DNA from: an uncultured Butyricicoccus sp.
Lineage (GTDB): Bacteria; Bacillota; Clostridia; Oscillospirales; Butyricicoccaceae
Direction of reading: 5' to 3'
NCBI GenBank assembly: GCA_959018045.1
Contig: CAUEJN010000056.1
Span: 1 to 7,167, forward strand
DNA length: 7,167 bases
The notes under the pieces: model-generated
What the model was told of the DNA's origin: nothing
What the model saw: the letters and a program-made list of their open reading frames with translations, nothing else
The model's database searches: none
Program-made: the position numbers and the translations under genes
Shown: piece by piece, positions 1 through 5,721 of the stretch
How the letters are laid out: each line of letters opens with the position of its first letter
Position numbering within the stretch: position 1 is the stretch's first letter

Positions 1-981
1 GGGGAGGATGTCGCGCTCGTGCAGCTCGCGGCACACGTCGCTTGCGCACTTGGCGCGGAACGGCGAACGCGCGGGCAGCATCTGGTCTTTCAGGAAGGCC
101 TTGGTGCGGCGGCAGACTTCCTCAAGCGGCAGATCGTCGTACGATGCCTCGTAGGGCAGGTCGAGGAAGCAGATGAAGTAACGAGTCGTCGCGCTGGGCA
201 CATACGGACGCAGGTCGACCGGAATCTGGGAGATGACCGGCGCGTCCGAGTCCTTGCCGAACTTCTGACGGAAGGCACGGCTGAACAGCGGTGCGATGAC
301 GCTCAGCGGGCTGGCGCCCATGGACTTGGCTGCCTTGTGCAGCTGCTCAAAGGGGAAGGTGACCTCGGTGATGACCTCGGGCTGATCGCCCGCGTCGGTC
401 AGCTCCTCGGCGTGCAGCGCAGCAGGCTTCTGATAGATACCTTCGCTCGAGTAACTGTCTGCCAGATGGCTGTATGCGTCTTCGCTCTCCTCAATGGTGT
501 AGACCGAGTCCAGACCGCGCACGGTGCCGTCGTTTTCGACCGGTTTGCCGCACAGCTTGAGGTAGTTGAACAGCACGCAGCGGATGAACTCCTCGAAACC
601 GCGACCGTCCGAGGTGCTGTGCTGGTATTCCATGTAGATCTTGTCGTCCTGATAGCCGACCAGGAACAGGAAGCCGTTGGTGTCCTCGGTGCCGATGCAG
701 TAGCGCTTCCACAGACCGTCGAAGGGCAGAACGACCGGGTCTGCCACGTTGATGCGATAGCGCAGCTGGGTGTCGGTGGCTTCAATGCCGATCATCATGT
801 GCGGAAAACGCAGCAGCGCAGCCTTGACCGCCTGCTGAAGTACATCGGGGCGGACGGGCTCGGACATCTGGATGGTGTGGCGCGGTACGCATGCGCAGTC
901 GTTCGGGGTCCAGTACAGGAAAATTTTGCCGTAGCTGTCGGTACGCAGATAGGGATGTTGGATCACATCTTTTAGTTCCAT
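1..981 (-). CDS. Condensation/alcohol-acetyltransferase-fold acyltransferase (C-terminus beyond window)
   Basis: The frame is open from the ATG at 981 to the left edge: 327 codons without a stop, so the 3' end lies outside. AGGAGG stands about 8 bases before the ATG. Residues 120-126 read QHSTSDG, close to the HHxxxDG signature of the CoA-dependent acyltransferase superfamily (NRPS condensation domains, chloramphenicol and alcohol acetyltransferases, Pap-type enzymes). The first His is Gln, but the catalytic second His (H121) and the structural D125-G126 remain. Residues 253-259 (IPVDLRP) resemble the superfamily's later V/I-x-LR-P segment, which supports the fold. Family members move acyl groups from CoA or carrier proteins to alcohols or amines; the substrate cannot be read here. 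No carrier or adenylation domain is visible in the part present, so a stand-alone acyltransferase is likelier than an NRPS module. It has its own promoter and a strong terminator upstream, so it begins its own transcription unit. Fold confidence is good; function is inferred. Confidence 0.8.
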   Translation of the reverse strand, partial: MELKDVIQHPYLRTDSYGKIFLYWTPNDCACVPRHTIQMSEPVRPDVLQQAVKAALLRFPHMMIGIEATDTQLRYRINVADPVVLPFDGLWKRYCIGTEDTNGFLFLVGYQDDKIYMEYQHSTSDGRGFEEFIRCVLFNYLKLCGKPVENDGTVRGLDSVYTIEESEDAYSHLADSYSSEGIYQKPAALHAEELTDAGDQPEVITEVTFPFEQLHKAAKSMGASPLSVIAPLFSRAFRQKFGKDSDAPVISQIPVDLRPYVPSATTRYFICFLDLPYEASYDDLPLEEVCRRTKAFLKDQMLPARSPFRAKCASDVCRELHERDILP

Positions 982-1036
982 AATTGACTTCCTCCTCATA
1001 GGCTCAATATGCCTGAAATGCTCAAACTCTCTCTTT

Positions 1037-1082
1037 GCAAATAGTCCGGAACCCTCTTTCCGGCATAATTAGTTTTATTTGC
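1037..1082 (-). other. Foldable 5' leader structure of the acyltransferase mRNA
   Basis: On the minus strand GCAAATA (1082-1076) can pair with TATTTGC (1043-1037). Inside it is a second perfect stem, CCGGAA/TTCCGG (1063-1058 with 1051-1046), with a six-base loop. The predicted transcription start from the promoter at 1090-1118 is near 1083, so this structure would form the very 5' end of a leader of about 100 nt. A 5'-terminal stem could stabilise the mRNA or act as a regulatory element. It matches no riboswitch class I recognise. The pairing is visible; any role is inference. Confidence 0.45.
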
Positions 1083-1095
1083 TAATCTAATTATA
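1065..1095 (-). promoter_or_regulatory. Candidate operator: 8-bp inverted repeat over the -10
   Basis: ATAATTAG (1065-1072) and CTAATTAT (1087-1094) form a perfect 8-bp inverted repeat with a 14-base spacer. A nested pair, ATTAG (1068-1072) and CTAAT (1082-1086), lies within it. The outer right arm overlaps the -10 hexamer (1090-1095) and the left arm falls just downstream of the predicted start site, the usual position for a repressor such as a TetR- or MarR-type protein. No regulator gene is adjacent in this window, so the binding protein is unknown. AT-rich sequence makes short palindromes likelier by chance. Confidence 0.45.
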
Positions 1096-1118
1096 CTGCG
1101 CCGTGCGCTCTGGGTCAA
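1090..1118 (-). promoter_or_regulatory. Sigma-A promoter of the acyltransferase gene
   Basis: Read on the minus strand, TTGACC (1118-1113) and a perfect TATAAT (1095-1090) are separated by exactly 17 bases. Transcription should begin near 1083, giving a leader of about 100 nt before the ATG at 981. It lies downstream of the glycosyltransferase terminator, so the two genes look transcriptionally separate. Confidence 0.8.
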
Positions 1119-1166
1119 TGACCGAGCCGTGTGGATTTCAGAGATCGGCAGAAAAATTCGGAAACA

Positions 1167-1197
1167 GAAAAACGCCGTCCACAGGGTGTGGACGGCG
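1167..1197 (-). terminator. Rho-independent terminator of the glycosyltransferase gene
   Basis: An 11-bp perfect GC-rich stem, CGCCGTCCACA (1173-1183) with TGTGGACGGCG (1187-1197), closes a three-base loop. On the minus strand it is followed by TTTTTC. It starts 10 bases after the stop codon at 1207, an ideal position for terminating that gene. Confidence 0.9.
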
Positions 1198-1206
1198 CAG
1201 ATGCAG

Positions 1207-2340
1207 TCAGGGGATAAGATCGTTCAGGATGAAGTTGCACAGCCGCTCGGTGGCATCGGGATGCGCGATGGCGTGCATGGTCTCGCGCACGGTGCGCAGA
1301 CGCTGGGGACTCATGAACAGGTGGTAGACCGCTTCATCGACCGGGAAGGTCTTGGTGACCAGACAGGCCATGCCGTTGTTGAGCAGAAATTCCACATTGC
1401 GTTCCTCGTGTCCGGGAATGGGATTGACCAGAATCATGGGCAGGTTTTTGGCCAGCGCCTCGGAAACGGTCAGACCGCCGGGTTTGGTGATGATGCAGTC
1501 GGCAGCGCTCATCATGACCTCGACGTTGGTCACGAAGCCGTACGGATGCAGCGTGCACGAGCCGGTGAGTGTGTCAGCCATGCTGACCATCTCGGCGTAC
1601 TGCTTTTTATTGTTGCCGCAGACGACAAGCAGCTGGAAGGGAATACCGCACAGACCAAGCTGCAAAATCAGCTTTTTGTTGTCCGAGTATCCCATGCTGC
1701 CGCCCATCATCAGGATGGTCGGACGGTCGGATTCGACCCCCAGCTGTTCGCGTGCCTCATGCTGTGTGATCGGCTGGTTAAACTTGGGATGAATCGGGAT
1801 GCCAAAGGGCAGAATGCGGTTTGCCTCGATGCCCTTTTTGACCGCGCGGTGGGTGAGCAGCTCGCTCGCCGTCACGATATACTCGATGCGCGGCACTTCC
1901 TCCCAGTAAGGATGCAGGGTGTAGTCGGTGATGATGCCGATGGTGGGCGCGGTCAGCAGCGAGCGCTTTTTGAGGTCGTCCACCAGCTGCGCGGCGAAGA
2001 CGTGGGTGCATACAATGGCATCCGGCGCAAAATCGTTGACCACGCGGGCAAATTTGGTCGCGCCCAGCGCGTTGACGATGTTGATGATGGACATGCGGGT
2101 GGAAAAATAGCCGCTGCCGCGGTTTTCCGCTAACAGATAGACCAGTCGGTACAGCTCCTGCGTGTGCTTGGAGGTGAACAGATAGCCCTTGTCGATGGTC
2201 TCCTTGACGATCTTGCTGATATAGGTATAGACATCGACGGTTTCTACGGTTGCCCCTTTGTCACGCAGCATATCTGCAACCGCCTTTGCGGTCGCATGGT
2301 GACCAAACCCTGCGGTCACCGATAAGATCATAACGCGCAT
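1207..2340 (-). CDS. GT28 glycolipid glycosyltransferase (MGDG synthase/UgtP-like)
   Basis: This 377-residue cytosolic or membrane-associated enzyme probably transfers a sugar from a UDP-sugar to diacylglycerol, making membrane glycolipid (and lipoteichoic acid anchor in relatives such as UgtP). The N-terminus has the TAGFGHHATAKAV motif (9-21) of the MGDG-synthase N-terminal domain, roughly residues 13-180. The C-terminal GT28 nucleotide-sugar domain, roughly 205-365, carries GGSMG (213-217), KPGGLTVSEAL (286-296) and PGHEERN (309-315), which build the UDP-sugar site. Length fits the family. The ATG at 2340 follows AAGGAG at a spacing of about 9; an overlapping ATG five bases upstream is out of frame. 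A promoter at 2376-2404 and terminator at 1167-1197 frame it as a single-gene unit, with possible read-through from spoVG. The family is secure; acceptor, sugar and processivity are not. A MurG-type role is unlikely because the N-terminal domain differs. Confidence 0.88.
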   Translation of the reverse strand: MRVMILSVTAGFGHHATAKAVADMLRDKGATVETVDVYTYISKIVKETIDKGYLFTSKHTQELYRLVYLLAENRGSGYFSTRMSIINIVNALGATKFARVVNDFAPDAIVCTHVFAAQLVDDLKKRSLLTAPTIGIITDYTLHPYWEEVPRIEYIVTASELLTHRAVKKGIEANRILPFGIPIHPKFNQPITQHEAREQLGVESDRPTILMMGGSMGYSDNKKLILQLGLCGIPFQLLVVCGNNKKQYAEMVSMADTLTGSCTLHPYGFVTNVEVMMSAADCIITKPGGLTVSEALAKNLPMILVNPIPGHEERNVEFLLNNGMACLVTKTFPVDEAVYHLFMSPQRLRTVRETMHAIAHPDATERLCNFILNDLIP

Positions 2341-2375
2341 TGCATTCTACTCCTTCAAAATTTCAAAGCATGTAT

Positions 2376-2404
2376 ATTTTAGCGCATTCCGGAGCAGGTT
2401 GCAA
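2376..2404 (-). promoter_or_regulatory. Promoter of the GT28 glycosyltransferase gene
   Basis: On the minus strand TTGCAA (2404-2399) and TAAAAT (2381-2376) are 17 bases apart. The start site would be near 2369, leaving a leader of about 30 nt. The -35 lies 11 bases beyond the spoVG stop codon, and no hairpin terminator is seen between the two genes, so spoVG read-through probably adds to expression. Confidence 0.7.
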
Positions 2405-2414
2405 GCCAAACTGT

Positions 2415-2684
2415 CTATCCTGCGTGCGCTTCGGTCAGTCGGCGGTACTCTGCAAGCACCTGACGTTCCAGTTCCCGGCGTACGAGCGAGCCGATGGGAT
2501 GCACGATGTCGTGATATCGTCCGTCCGATGTGCGCCGCGCAGGCATGGCGAGGAACAGATGGTCGTCACCAGCAATGACCTTGATGTCGTGTACGGCGAA
2601 CACGTTGTCGAATGTGACCGATACCAGGGCGAGCAGCCGCCCCTGTCTGGGAAAGCGGCGGAATTTGATCTCGGTAATCTCCAT
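2415..2684 (-). CDS. spoVG: SpoVG septation/RNA-binding regulator
   Basis: An 89-residue protein that matches SpoVG along its length; the B. subtilis protein is slightly longer (97). It opens MEITEIKFRR. The conserved central blocks are FAVHDIKVI (29-37), LFLAMPARRTSDGRYHDI (43-60) and VHPI (61-64), the family's [21 protein letters not shown] region. SpoVG acts in the cytoplasm, affects polar septation and sporulation in Bacillus, and binds nucleic acid to control virulence or envelope genes in other Firmicutes. The ATG at 2684 is chosen because AGAGGAG precedes it by about 9 bases and homology starts there. The frame stays open far upstream through murC antisense, but that extension has no ribosome site and no SpoVG similarity. 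It is divergent from murC and 11 bases upstream of the glycosyltransferase promoter. I see no convincing sigma-A or sigma-H promoter for it, though the 2685-2813 gap should hold one. Confidence 0.93.
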   Translation of the reverse strand: MEITEIKFRRFPRQGRLLALVSVTFDNVFAVHDIKVIAGDDHLFLAMPARRTSDGRYHDIVHPIGSLVRRELERQVLAEYRRLTEAHAG

Positions 2685-2737
2685 AAAAGATGTCTCCTCT
2701 ACATGGTTTTGTTTGGATGCCGCAGCGATGTTCCTGC

Positions 2738-2766
2738 TTGATATTCTGTCTGCTTTCCCATATAAT
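2738..2766 (+). promoter_or_regulatory. Sigma-A promoter of murC
   Basis: TTGATA (2738-2743) and TATAAT (2761-2766) are separated by 17 bases. The start would be near 2773, giving a leader of about 40 nt. A small 5-bp palindrome, ATAGA/TCTAT (2773-2777 and 2783-2787), sits at the predicted start and may be incidental. Confidence 0.8.
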
Positions 2767-2800
2767 AATACATAGACCAAATCTATATTTATCATAAATT

Positions 2801-2805
2801 GGAGG
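2801..2805 (+). promoter_or_regulatory. murC ribosome binding site (decides the start)
   Basis: GGAGG lies 8 bases before the ATG at 2814, the preferred spacing. An ATG at 2808 is only 2 bases from it, and an in-frame TTG at 2799 lies before it, so both are poor starts. Confidence 0.8.
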
Positions 2806-2813
2806 CTATGCGC

Positions 2814-4190
2814 ATGGAATTGTCCATCAAGCCCTTTATTGAACATAAAAAAATCATTCACCTTGTCGGAATCGGCGGAGTGTCCATGAATTCGCTCGGT
2901 GAGCTGCTTTTGAGCATGGGTGTACCGGTCACAGGTTCCGACCGTGCACACTCGGCTGTCACCGAACGCCTGGAGCGTCTGGGTGCGGTCATTCACTATG
3001 GACACGCAGCGGAGAACGTCGAGGGTGCGTCCCTCATCATCCGTACGGCTGCCGTACACGACGATAACCCCGAGATCGTCCGTGCGCATGAGCTGAACAT
3101 CCCGGTTATGGAGCGCGCACAGGCGTGGGGCTGCCTGATGACCGACTACCAGGATGTCATCTGCCTGTCGGGTACCCACGGCAAAACCACTACCACGTCC
3201 ATGATGACGCTCATTGCTATGCAGGCAGCACTCGACCCGACGGTTATGGTCGGCAGCAACCTGCCTGCTATCGGTGGCACCCTGCGCATCGGTGGTCACG
3301 AGTGCTTTGTCGCAGAGTCCTGCGAGTACTGCAACTCCTTCCTGTCCTTTGCACCCACCATCGCGGTTGTGCTCAACGTGGAAGCTGACCATCTGGACTT
3401 TTTCAAGGATCTCGATGATATCATCCATTCGTTCCGTGCATTCTGCCAGCTGACTCCGGCCAATGGTCTGGTCGTTGTCAATGCGGATGACGACAACGCC
3501 ATGCAGGCGGTCTGTGGGCTTGACCGCAAGATCATGACCTTCGGCACCGTGCCATCGGCCAACGTGCGTCCGGCTAATGTCACGCTGAACAACGGTTATT
3601 ACTCGTTTGACGTGCTGGTGAACAACGAGCTGTACACCCATGTCAACCTGTCAGTTCCCGGCCGCCATAATATGATGAATGCACTGGCGTGCTGCGCGGT
3701 ATCTTCCTTCCTGGAAGTGCGCGGTGAGTTGGTCGCTGCCGGCCTGGCGCAGTTTAAGGGTTCGTCCCGTCGCTTTGAGCTGACCGGACGTATGTCTACC
3801 GGTGCACTGGTCGTGGACGACTATGCACATCACCCGTCCGAAATGCGTGCGACGCTCAACACCGCACGTCAGATGGACTTTAAGCGCATTTTCTGCGCAT
3901 TCCAGCCGCACACCTACACGCGCACCAAGGCGCTGTTCGCAGAGTTTGTGGAAGCGCTCAAGCTGTGCGATCACGCCGTGCTTGCACCGATCTACGCTGC
4001 ACGTGAGCAGAACACGATCGGAATTTCGTCCGACGATCTGGCGCGTGAGATCCCAGGTGCAGTCAGCCTGGGTTCGTTTGAGGAAATCGCCGACTACCTC
4101 AGACGGGAAGCAGGCGAGGGCGACCTCGTGCTGACCATGGGCGCAGGCGATATCTATAAAGTTGGCAAAATGCTTATAGAAGGCGAATAA
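2814..4190 (+). CDS. murC: UDP-N-acetylmuramate--L-alanine ligase MurC
   Basis: This 458-residue cytosolic enzyme adds L-alanine to UDP-MurNAc with ATP, the first peptide step of peptidoglycan synthesis. The full Mur-ligase layout is visible. A Rossmann-like N-terminal domain has GIGGVSMNSLGELL (19-32). The ATP-binding central domain has the P-loop GTHGKTTTTSM (120-130), the acidic VAESCEYCNSFL segment (166-177, Clostridia-type in place of the E. coli EADESDASF form), NVEADHLDFF (188-197) and GRHNMMNAL (283-291). The C-terminal domain has DDYAHHPSE (335-343), FQPHTYTRT (363-371) and GAGDIYKVG (443-451). Length is normal and no key block is missing. I use the ATG at 2814 because GGAGG is 8 bases upstream; an ATG at 2808 would add two residues. 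The gene has its own promoter, is divergent from spoVG, and is followed by a weak terminator before the kinase-like gene. Confidence 0.97.
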   Translation: MELSIKPFIEHKKIIHLVGIGGVSMNSLGELLLSMGVPVTGSDRAHSAVTERLERLGAVIHYGHAAENVEGASLIIRTAAVHDDNPEIVRAHELNIPVMERAQAWGCLMTDYQDVICLSGTHGKTTTTSMMTLIAMQAALDPTVMVGSNLPAIGGTLRIGGHECFVAESCEYCNSFLSFAPTIAVVLNVEADHLDFFKDLDDIIHSFRAFCQLTPANGLVVVNADDDNAMQAVCGLDRKIMTFGTVPSANVRPANVTLNNGYYSFDVLVNNELYTHVNLSVPGRHNMMNALACCAVSSFLEVRGELVAAGLAQFKGSSRRFELTGRMSTGALVVDDYAHHPSEMRATLNTARQMDFKRIFCAFQPHTYTRTKALFAEFVEALKLCDHAVLAPIYAAREQNTIGISSDDLAREIPGAVSLGSFEEIADYLRREAGEGDLVLTMGAGDIYKVGKMLIEGE

Positions 4191-4196
4191 TCGACC

Positions 4197-4250
4197 TTTT
4201 TTCACACGCATCTGTCACTGAAACAGGTGCGCGCGAAAAAAATTTTGCTT
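4197..4250 (+). terminator. Probable weak terminator after murC
   Basis: CGCATCTGT (4207-4215) pairs with ACAGGTGCG (4223-4231) through nine pairs including one G-U, with a seven-base loop. TTTTTTC (4197-4203) can pair with GAAAAAA (4235-4241) as an outer stem across a small internal loop. TTTTGCTTT follows on the plus strand. The interrupted U-tract suggests incomplete termination, so some murC transcripts may enter the next gene. Confidence 0.5.
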
Positions 4251-4254
4251 TCGG

Positions 4255-4283
4255 TTGACAACTTGCATAATGTGTGCCATAAT
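4255..4283 (+). promoter_or_regulatory. Promoter of the cytidylate-kinase-like gene
   Basis: A consensus TTGACA (4255-4260) and CATAAT (4278-4283) are 17 bases apart. The predicted start is near 4290, leaving about 40 nt before the ATG at 4331. The spacer, -10 and start site all lie within the inverted repeat at 4260-4307. Confidence 0.8.
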
Positions 4284-4307
4284 GATGACAGAAACATTAT
4301 GCAAGTT
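4260..4307 (+). promoter_or_regulatory. 13-bp perfect inverted repeat enclosing the promoter core (candidate operator)
   Basis: AACTTGCATAATG (4260-4272) and CATTATGCAAGTT (4295-4307) are perfect reverse complements separated by 22 bases. The symmetry axis falls at 4283.5, the downstream edge of the -10 hexamer. A further CATAATG (4278-4284), containing the -10, directly repeats part of the left arm (4266-4272) with a 12-base period. Only the right arm would be transcribed from this promoter, so a DNA-level role (two protein-binding sites flanking the -10 and start) is likelier than an RNA hairpin. In murC read-through RNA the whole repeat could fold, 11 bases before the GGAGG of the next gene. 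The repeat is seen; the regulator is unknown. Confidence 0.6.
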
Positions 4308-4330
4308 TCACATAGAATGGAGGGGTCATT

Positions 4331-4942
4331 ATGGCAAACAATCTCATTATTACCATCGGCAGACAGTATGGATCGGGTGGCCGCGAGATCGGACGCAAGC
4401 TCGCGCTTCGTCTGGGTATTCCATTCTATGATCGGGATCTGATTTCCCGTGCTGCAAAGAAGAGCGGCTTCAGCGAGGATTTGTTCGAGCAGCTCGACAA
4501 GCGTGCGACCAACAGCTTGCTCTATTCACTGACCATGTTTGGCTCTACCGGTCTCAATGGCATGTCCCTGACCGATCAGCTGTTCCTGGCACAGGCAAAC
4601 ATCATTCGTGAGATCGCGGACAGCGGCCCGGCCGTTCTGGTTGGGCGCTGTGCAGACCATGTCCTGCGCGAGTACGAGAACCGTTTTGATTTCTTTATCA
4701 CCGGTTCGTTAGATGACCGCTTACAGCGCATCCAGACCCATGACGATTATGAGCTGTCCGGCAAGTCTCCGCGCGCAGCGCTTGAGAAGATGGATAAGCA
4801 GCGCTCGACCTATTACAACTACTATACCGGTAAGGTATGGGGCAAGAGCGATCATTACGATCTGTGCATCAATGCCGGTCGTCTGGGTGTCGAGAATTCC
4901 ATCGAGGTTATTCTCGCTTACGTAAACGCACTCAAGAAGTAA
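4331..4942 (+). CDS. Cytidylate kinase-like family protein
   Basis: A 203-residue cytosolic P-loop protein of the cytidylate-kinase-like family (AAA_26 type) common in Clostridia. The N-terminus, LIITIGRQYGSGGREIGRKLA (residues 5-25), is the family's modified nucleotide-binding loop, with GSGGREIG (14-21) where a classical Walker A would have GK[ST]. Further family blocks are PFYDRDLI (31-38), VLVGRCADHVL (102-112), the tyrosine-rich YYNYYTGKVWG (161-171) and YDLCINAGRLG (176-186). Classical CMP kinase phosphorylates CMP/dCMP; these relatives are poorly characterised and the true substrate is unknown, so I give no gene symbol. GGAGG stands 7 bases before the ATG. The gene has its own consensus promoter inside a striking inverted repeat, which suggests specific regulation, and is followed by two terminators. 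Family assignment is firm; activity is not. Confidence 0.88.
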   Translation: MANNLIITIGRQYGSGGREIGRKLALRLGIPFYDRDLISRAAKKSGFSEDLFEQLDKRATNSLLYSLTMFGSTGLNGMSLTDQLFLAQANIIREIADSGPAVLVGRCADHVLREYENRFDFFITGSLDDRLQRIQTHDDYELSGKSPRAALEKMDKQRSTYYNYYTGKVWGKSDHYDLCINAGRLGVENSIEVILAYVNALKK

Positions 4943-4989
4943 TTTTGCATCATATCAGAAAAAGGCAAGAAAAAGTAAGAGAAGGGGAA

Positions 4990-5030
4990 ACCGGCGCGGC
5001 GTATCATCGCTGCGCCGGTCTTCTGTTTGC
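4990..5030 (+). terminator. Terminator of the cytidylate-kinase-like gene
   Basis: ACCGGCGCGGCG (4990-5001) pairs with CGCTGCGCCGGT (5008-5019), 12 pairs with one G-U, around a six-base loop. A T-rich CTTCTGTTT tail follows. It starts 48 bases after the stop codon at 4942 and terminates plus-strand transcription. Confidence 0.75.
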
Positions 5031-5033
5031 ATG

Positions 5034-5066
5034 AAAAAAAGCACTTCCGATTGGAAGTGCTTTTTT
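5034..5066. terminator. Bidirectional terminator between convergent genes
   Basis: GCACTTCC (5041-5048) and GGAAGTGC (5053-5060) form a perfect 8-bp stem with a GATT loop. It is flanked by seven A (5034-5040) and six T (5061-5066), so a U-tract follows the hairpin on either strand. It lies 12 bases past the niaX stop on the minus strand and backs up the preceding hairpin on the plus strand. Confidence 0.9.
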
Positions 5067-5077
5067 GATGAGATAAG

Positions 5078-5653
5078 TTATGCCTGCTTGGAAGTGTCGC
5101 ACAGCGCGCTCGGACGGATGACCTGACGCAGCGGCGACCAGATGACCGATGCGATGCTGTAGTCGACCATGGAGTGAATGACCGTGCCGACGCCCACGAG
5201 CAGGATGACGCTGACGAAGAAGCCCTTTGCCTCGTAGGCTGCCATAGAACCACCAAAGTAGAACGGTAGGATAATGAGGACTTCGCCGACACCGTGCAGA
5301 ATACCGATCAGGAAGCTGAATAGCAGGGTCTGCGGACGGGTGGGATGCAGGGCAAGGTCGGGATGACGGCGCAGGTAGAGCGAGCCGACGACAGCGAAGA
5401 CGATCTGGCTGGCAGCACGCAGAACGACCGTGATCGGGAAGCCTGCGAGGAAGAAGCCCAGCGTGGTGCCGATGGATACTGCAACTGCGACACCGGGCGA
5501 GACGAACATCGCGAGGAACAGCGCGACATGGCTGGCCAGCGTGAAGGATGCCGGGTCGAGCGTAATTTTAATGGGAGAGAACATGGGGATGAGGATACCG
5601 ACGGCGCACAGCAGGGCTGCGACGACCATACGGTACAGCTTTTGATTGGACAT
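5078..5653 (-). CDS. niaX: ECF transporter S component, probably niacin-specific (NiaX-like)
   Basis: This 191-residue membrane protein is the substrate-binding (S) subunit of an energy-coupling factor transporter. It would bind niacin outside the cell and work with a shared EcfA-EcfA'-EcfT module encoded elsewhere. About six hydrophobic segments are visible, near residues 8-24, 42-52, 54-70, 74-93, 109-130 and 147-170. The N-terminal stretch SPIKITLDPASFTLASHV (26-43) and the AVSIGTTLGFFLAGFPI block (58-74) match my recollection of NiaX-type S components. The adjacent niaR gene supports niacin as substrate. I chose the ATG at 5653 with AGGAG about 9 bases upstream; an in-frame TTG at 5698 would add 15 residues, has no good ribosome site and would translate through this one. 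It has its own promoter with a palindrome in the spacer and a terminator at 5034-5066. S-component type is firm; niacin specificity is inferred from similarity and context. Confidence 0.85.
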   Translation of the reverse strand: MSNQKLYRMVVAALLCAVGILIPMFSPIKITLDPASFTLASHVALFLAMFVSPGVAVAVSIGTTLGFFLAGFPITVVLRAASQIVFAVVGSLYLRRHPDLALHPTRPQTLLFSFLIGILHGVGEVLIILPFYFGGSMAAYEAKGFFVSVILLVGVGTVIHSMVDYSIASVIWSPLRQVIRPSALCDTSKQA

Positions 5654-5721
5654 AGAAAAAGACTCCTTTTTTTTGTGTGACAACAGGATATTTGACAACC
5701 AGATGACTCTGGCTGCAATCT

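Noticed and set aside
19..975. 318-codon plus-strand open frame
   Set aside because: It is antisense to the acyltransferase gene, whose protein carries a recognisable active-site motif and a ribosome site. The plus frame is compositionally odd, rich in V, D, Q and G, and resembles no family.
1129..2133. 334-codon plus-strand open frame
   Set aside because: Antisense to the GT28 glycosyltransferase and running through its terminator, with no family motif; a by-product of GC-biased codon use.
2685..2798. Sigma-H or sigma-A promoter for spoVG
   Set aside because: GAAT and TATTAT elements occur on the minus strand, but none has a matching upstream box at the right distance, so I made no call.
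2799..2813. TTG or first ATG as the murC start
   Set aside because: The TTG precedes the GGAGG and the ATG at 2808 is only 2 bases after it; the ATG at 2814 has normal spacing.
2685..3641. Upstream extension of the spoVG frame through murC antisense (408 codons in total)
   Set aside because: Similarity to SpoVG starts at the ATG at 2684, which has its own AGAGGAG. The extension is antisense to conserved MurC blocks.
3651..4211. 186-codon minus-strand open frame
   Set aside because: Antisense to the C-terminal MurC domain, without recognisable protein features.
4279..4300. Fur-box-like ATAATGATG...CATTAT around the kinase-like promoter
   Set aside because: The hexamer spacing does not fit the usual Fur 19-mer, and the longer 13-bp symmetric repeat explains the sequence better.
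4227..4442. Plus-strand small open frame across the kinase-like promoter
   Set aside because: It starts in the murC terminator, runs through the promoter and then overlaps the kinase-like gene in another frame; no ribosome site.
5654..5698. TTG-initiated 15-residue extension of niaX
   Set aside because: It would translate through the AGGAG site and adds a segment without S-component similarity; the ATG at 5653 is well placed.
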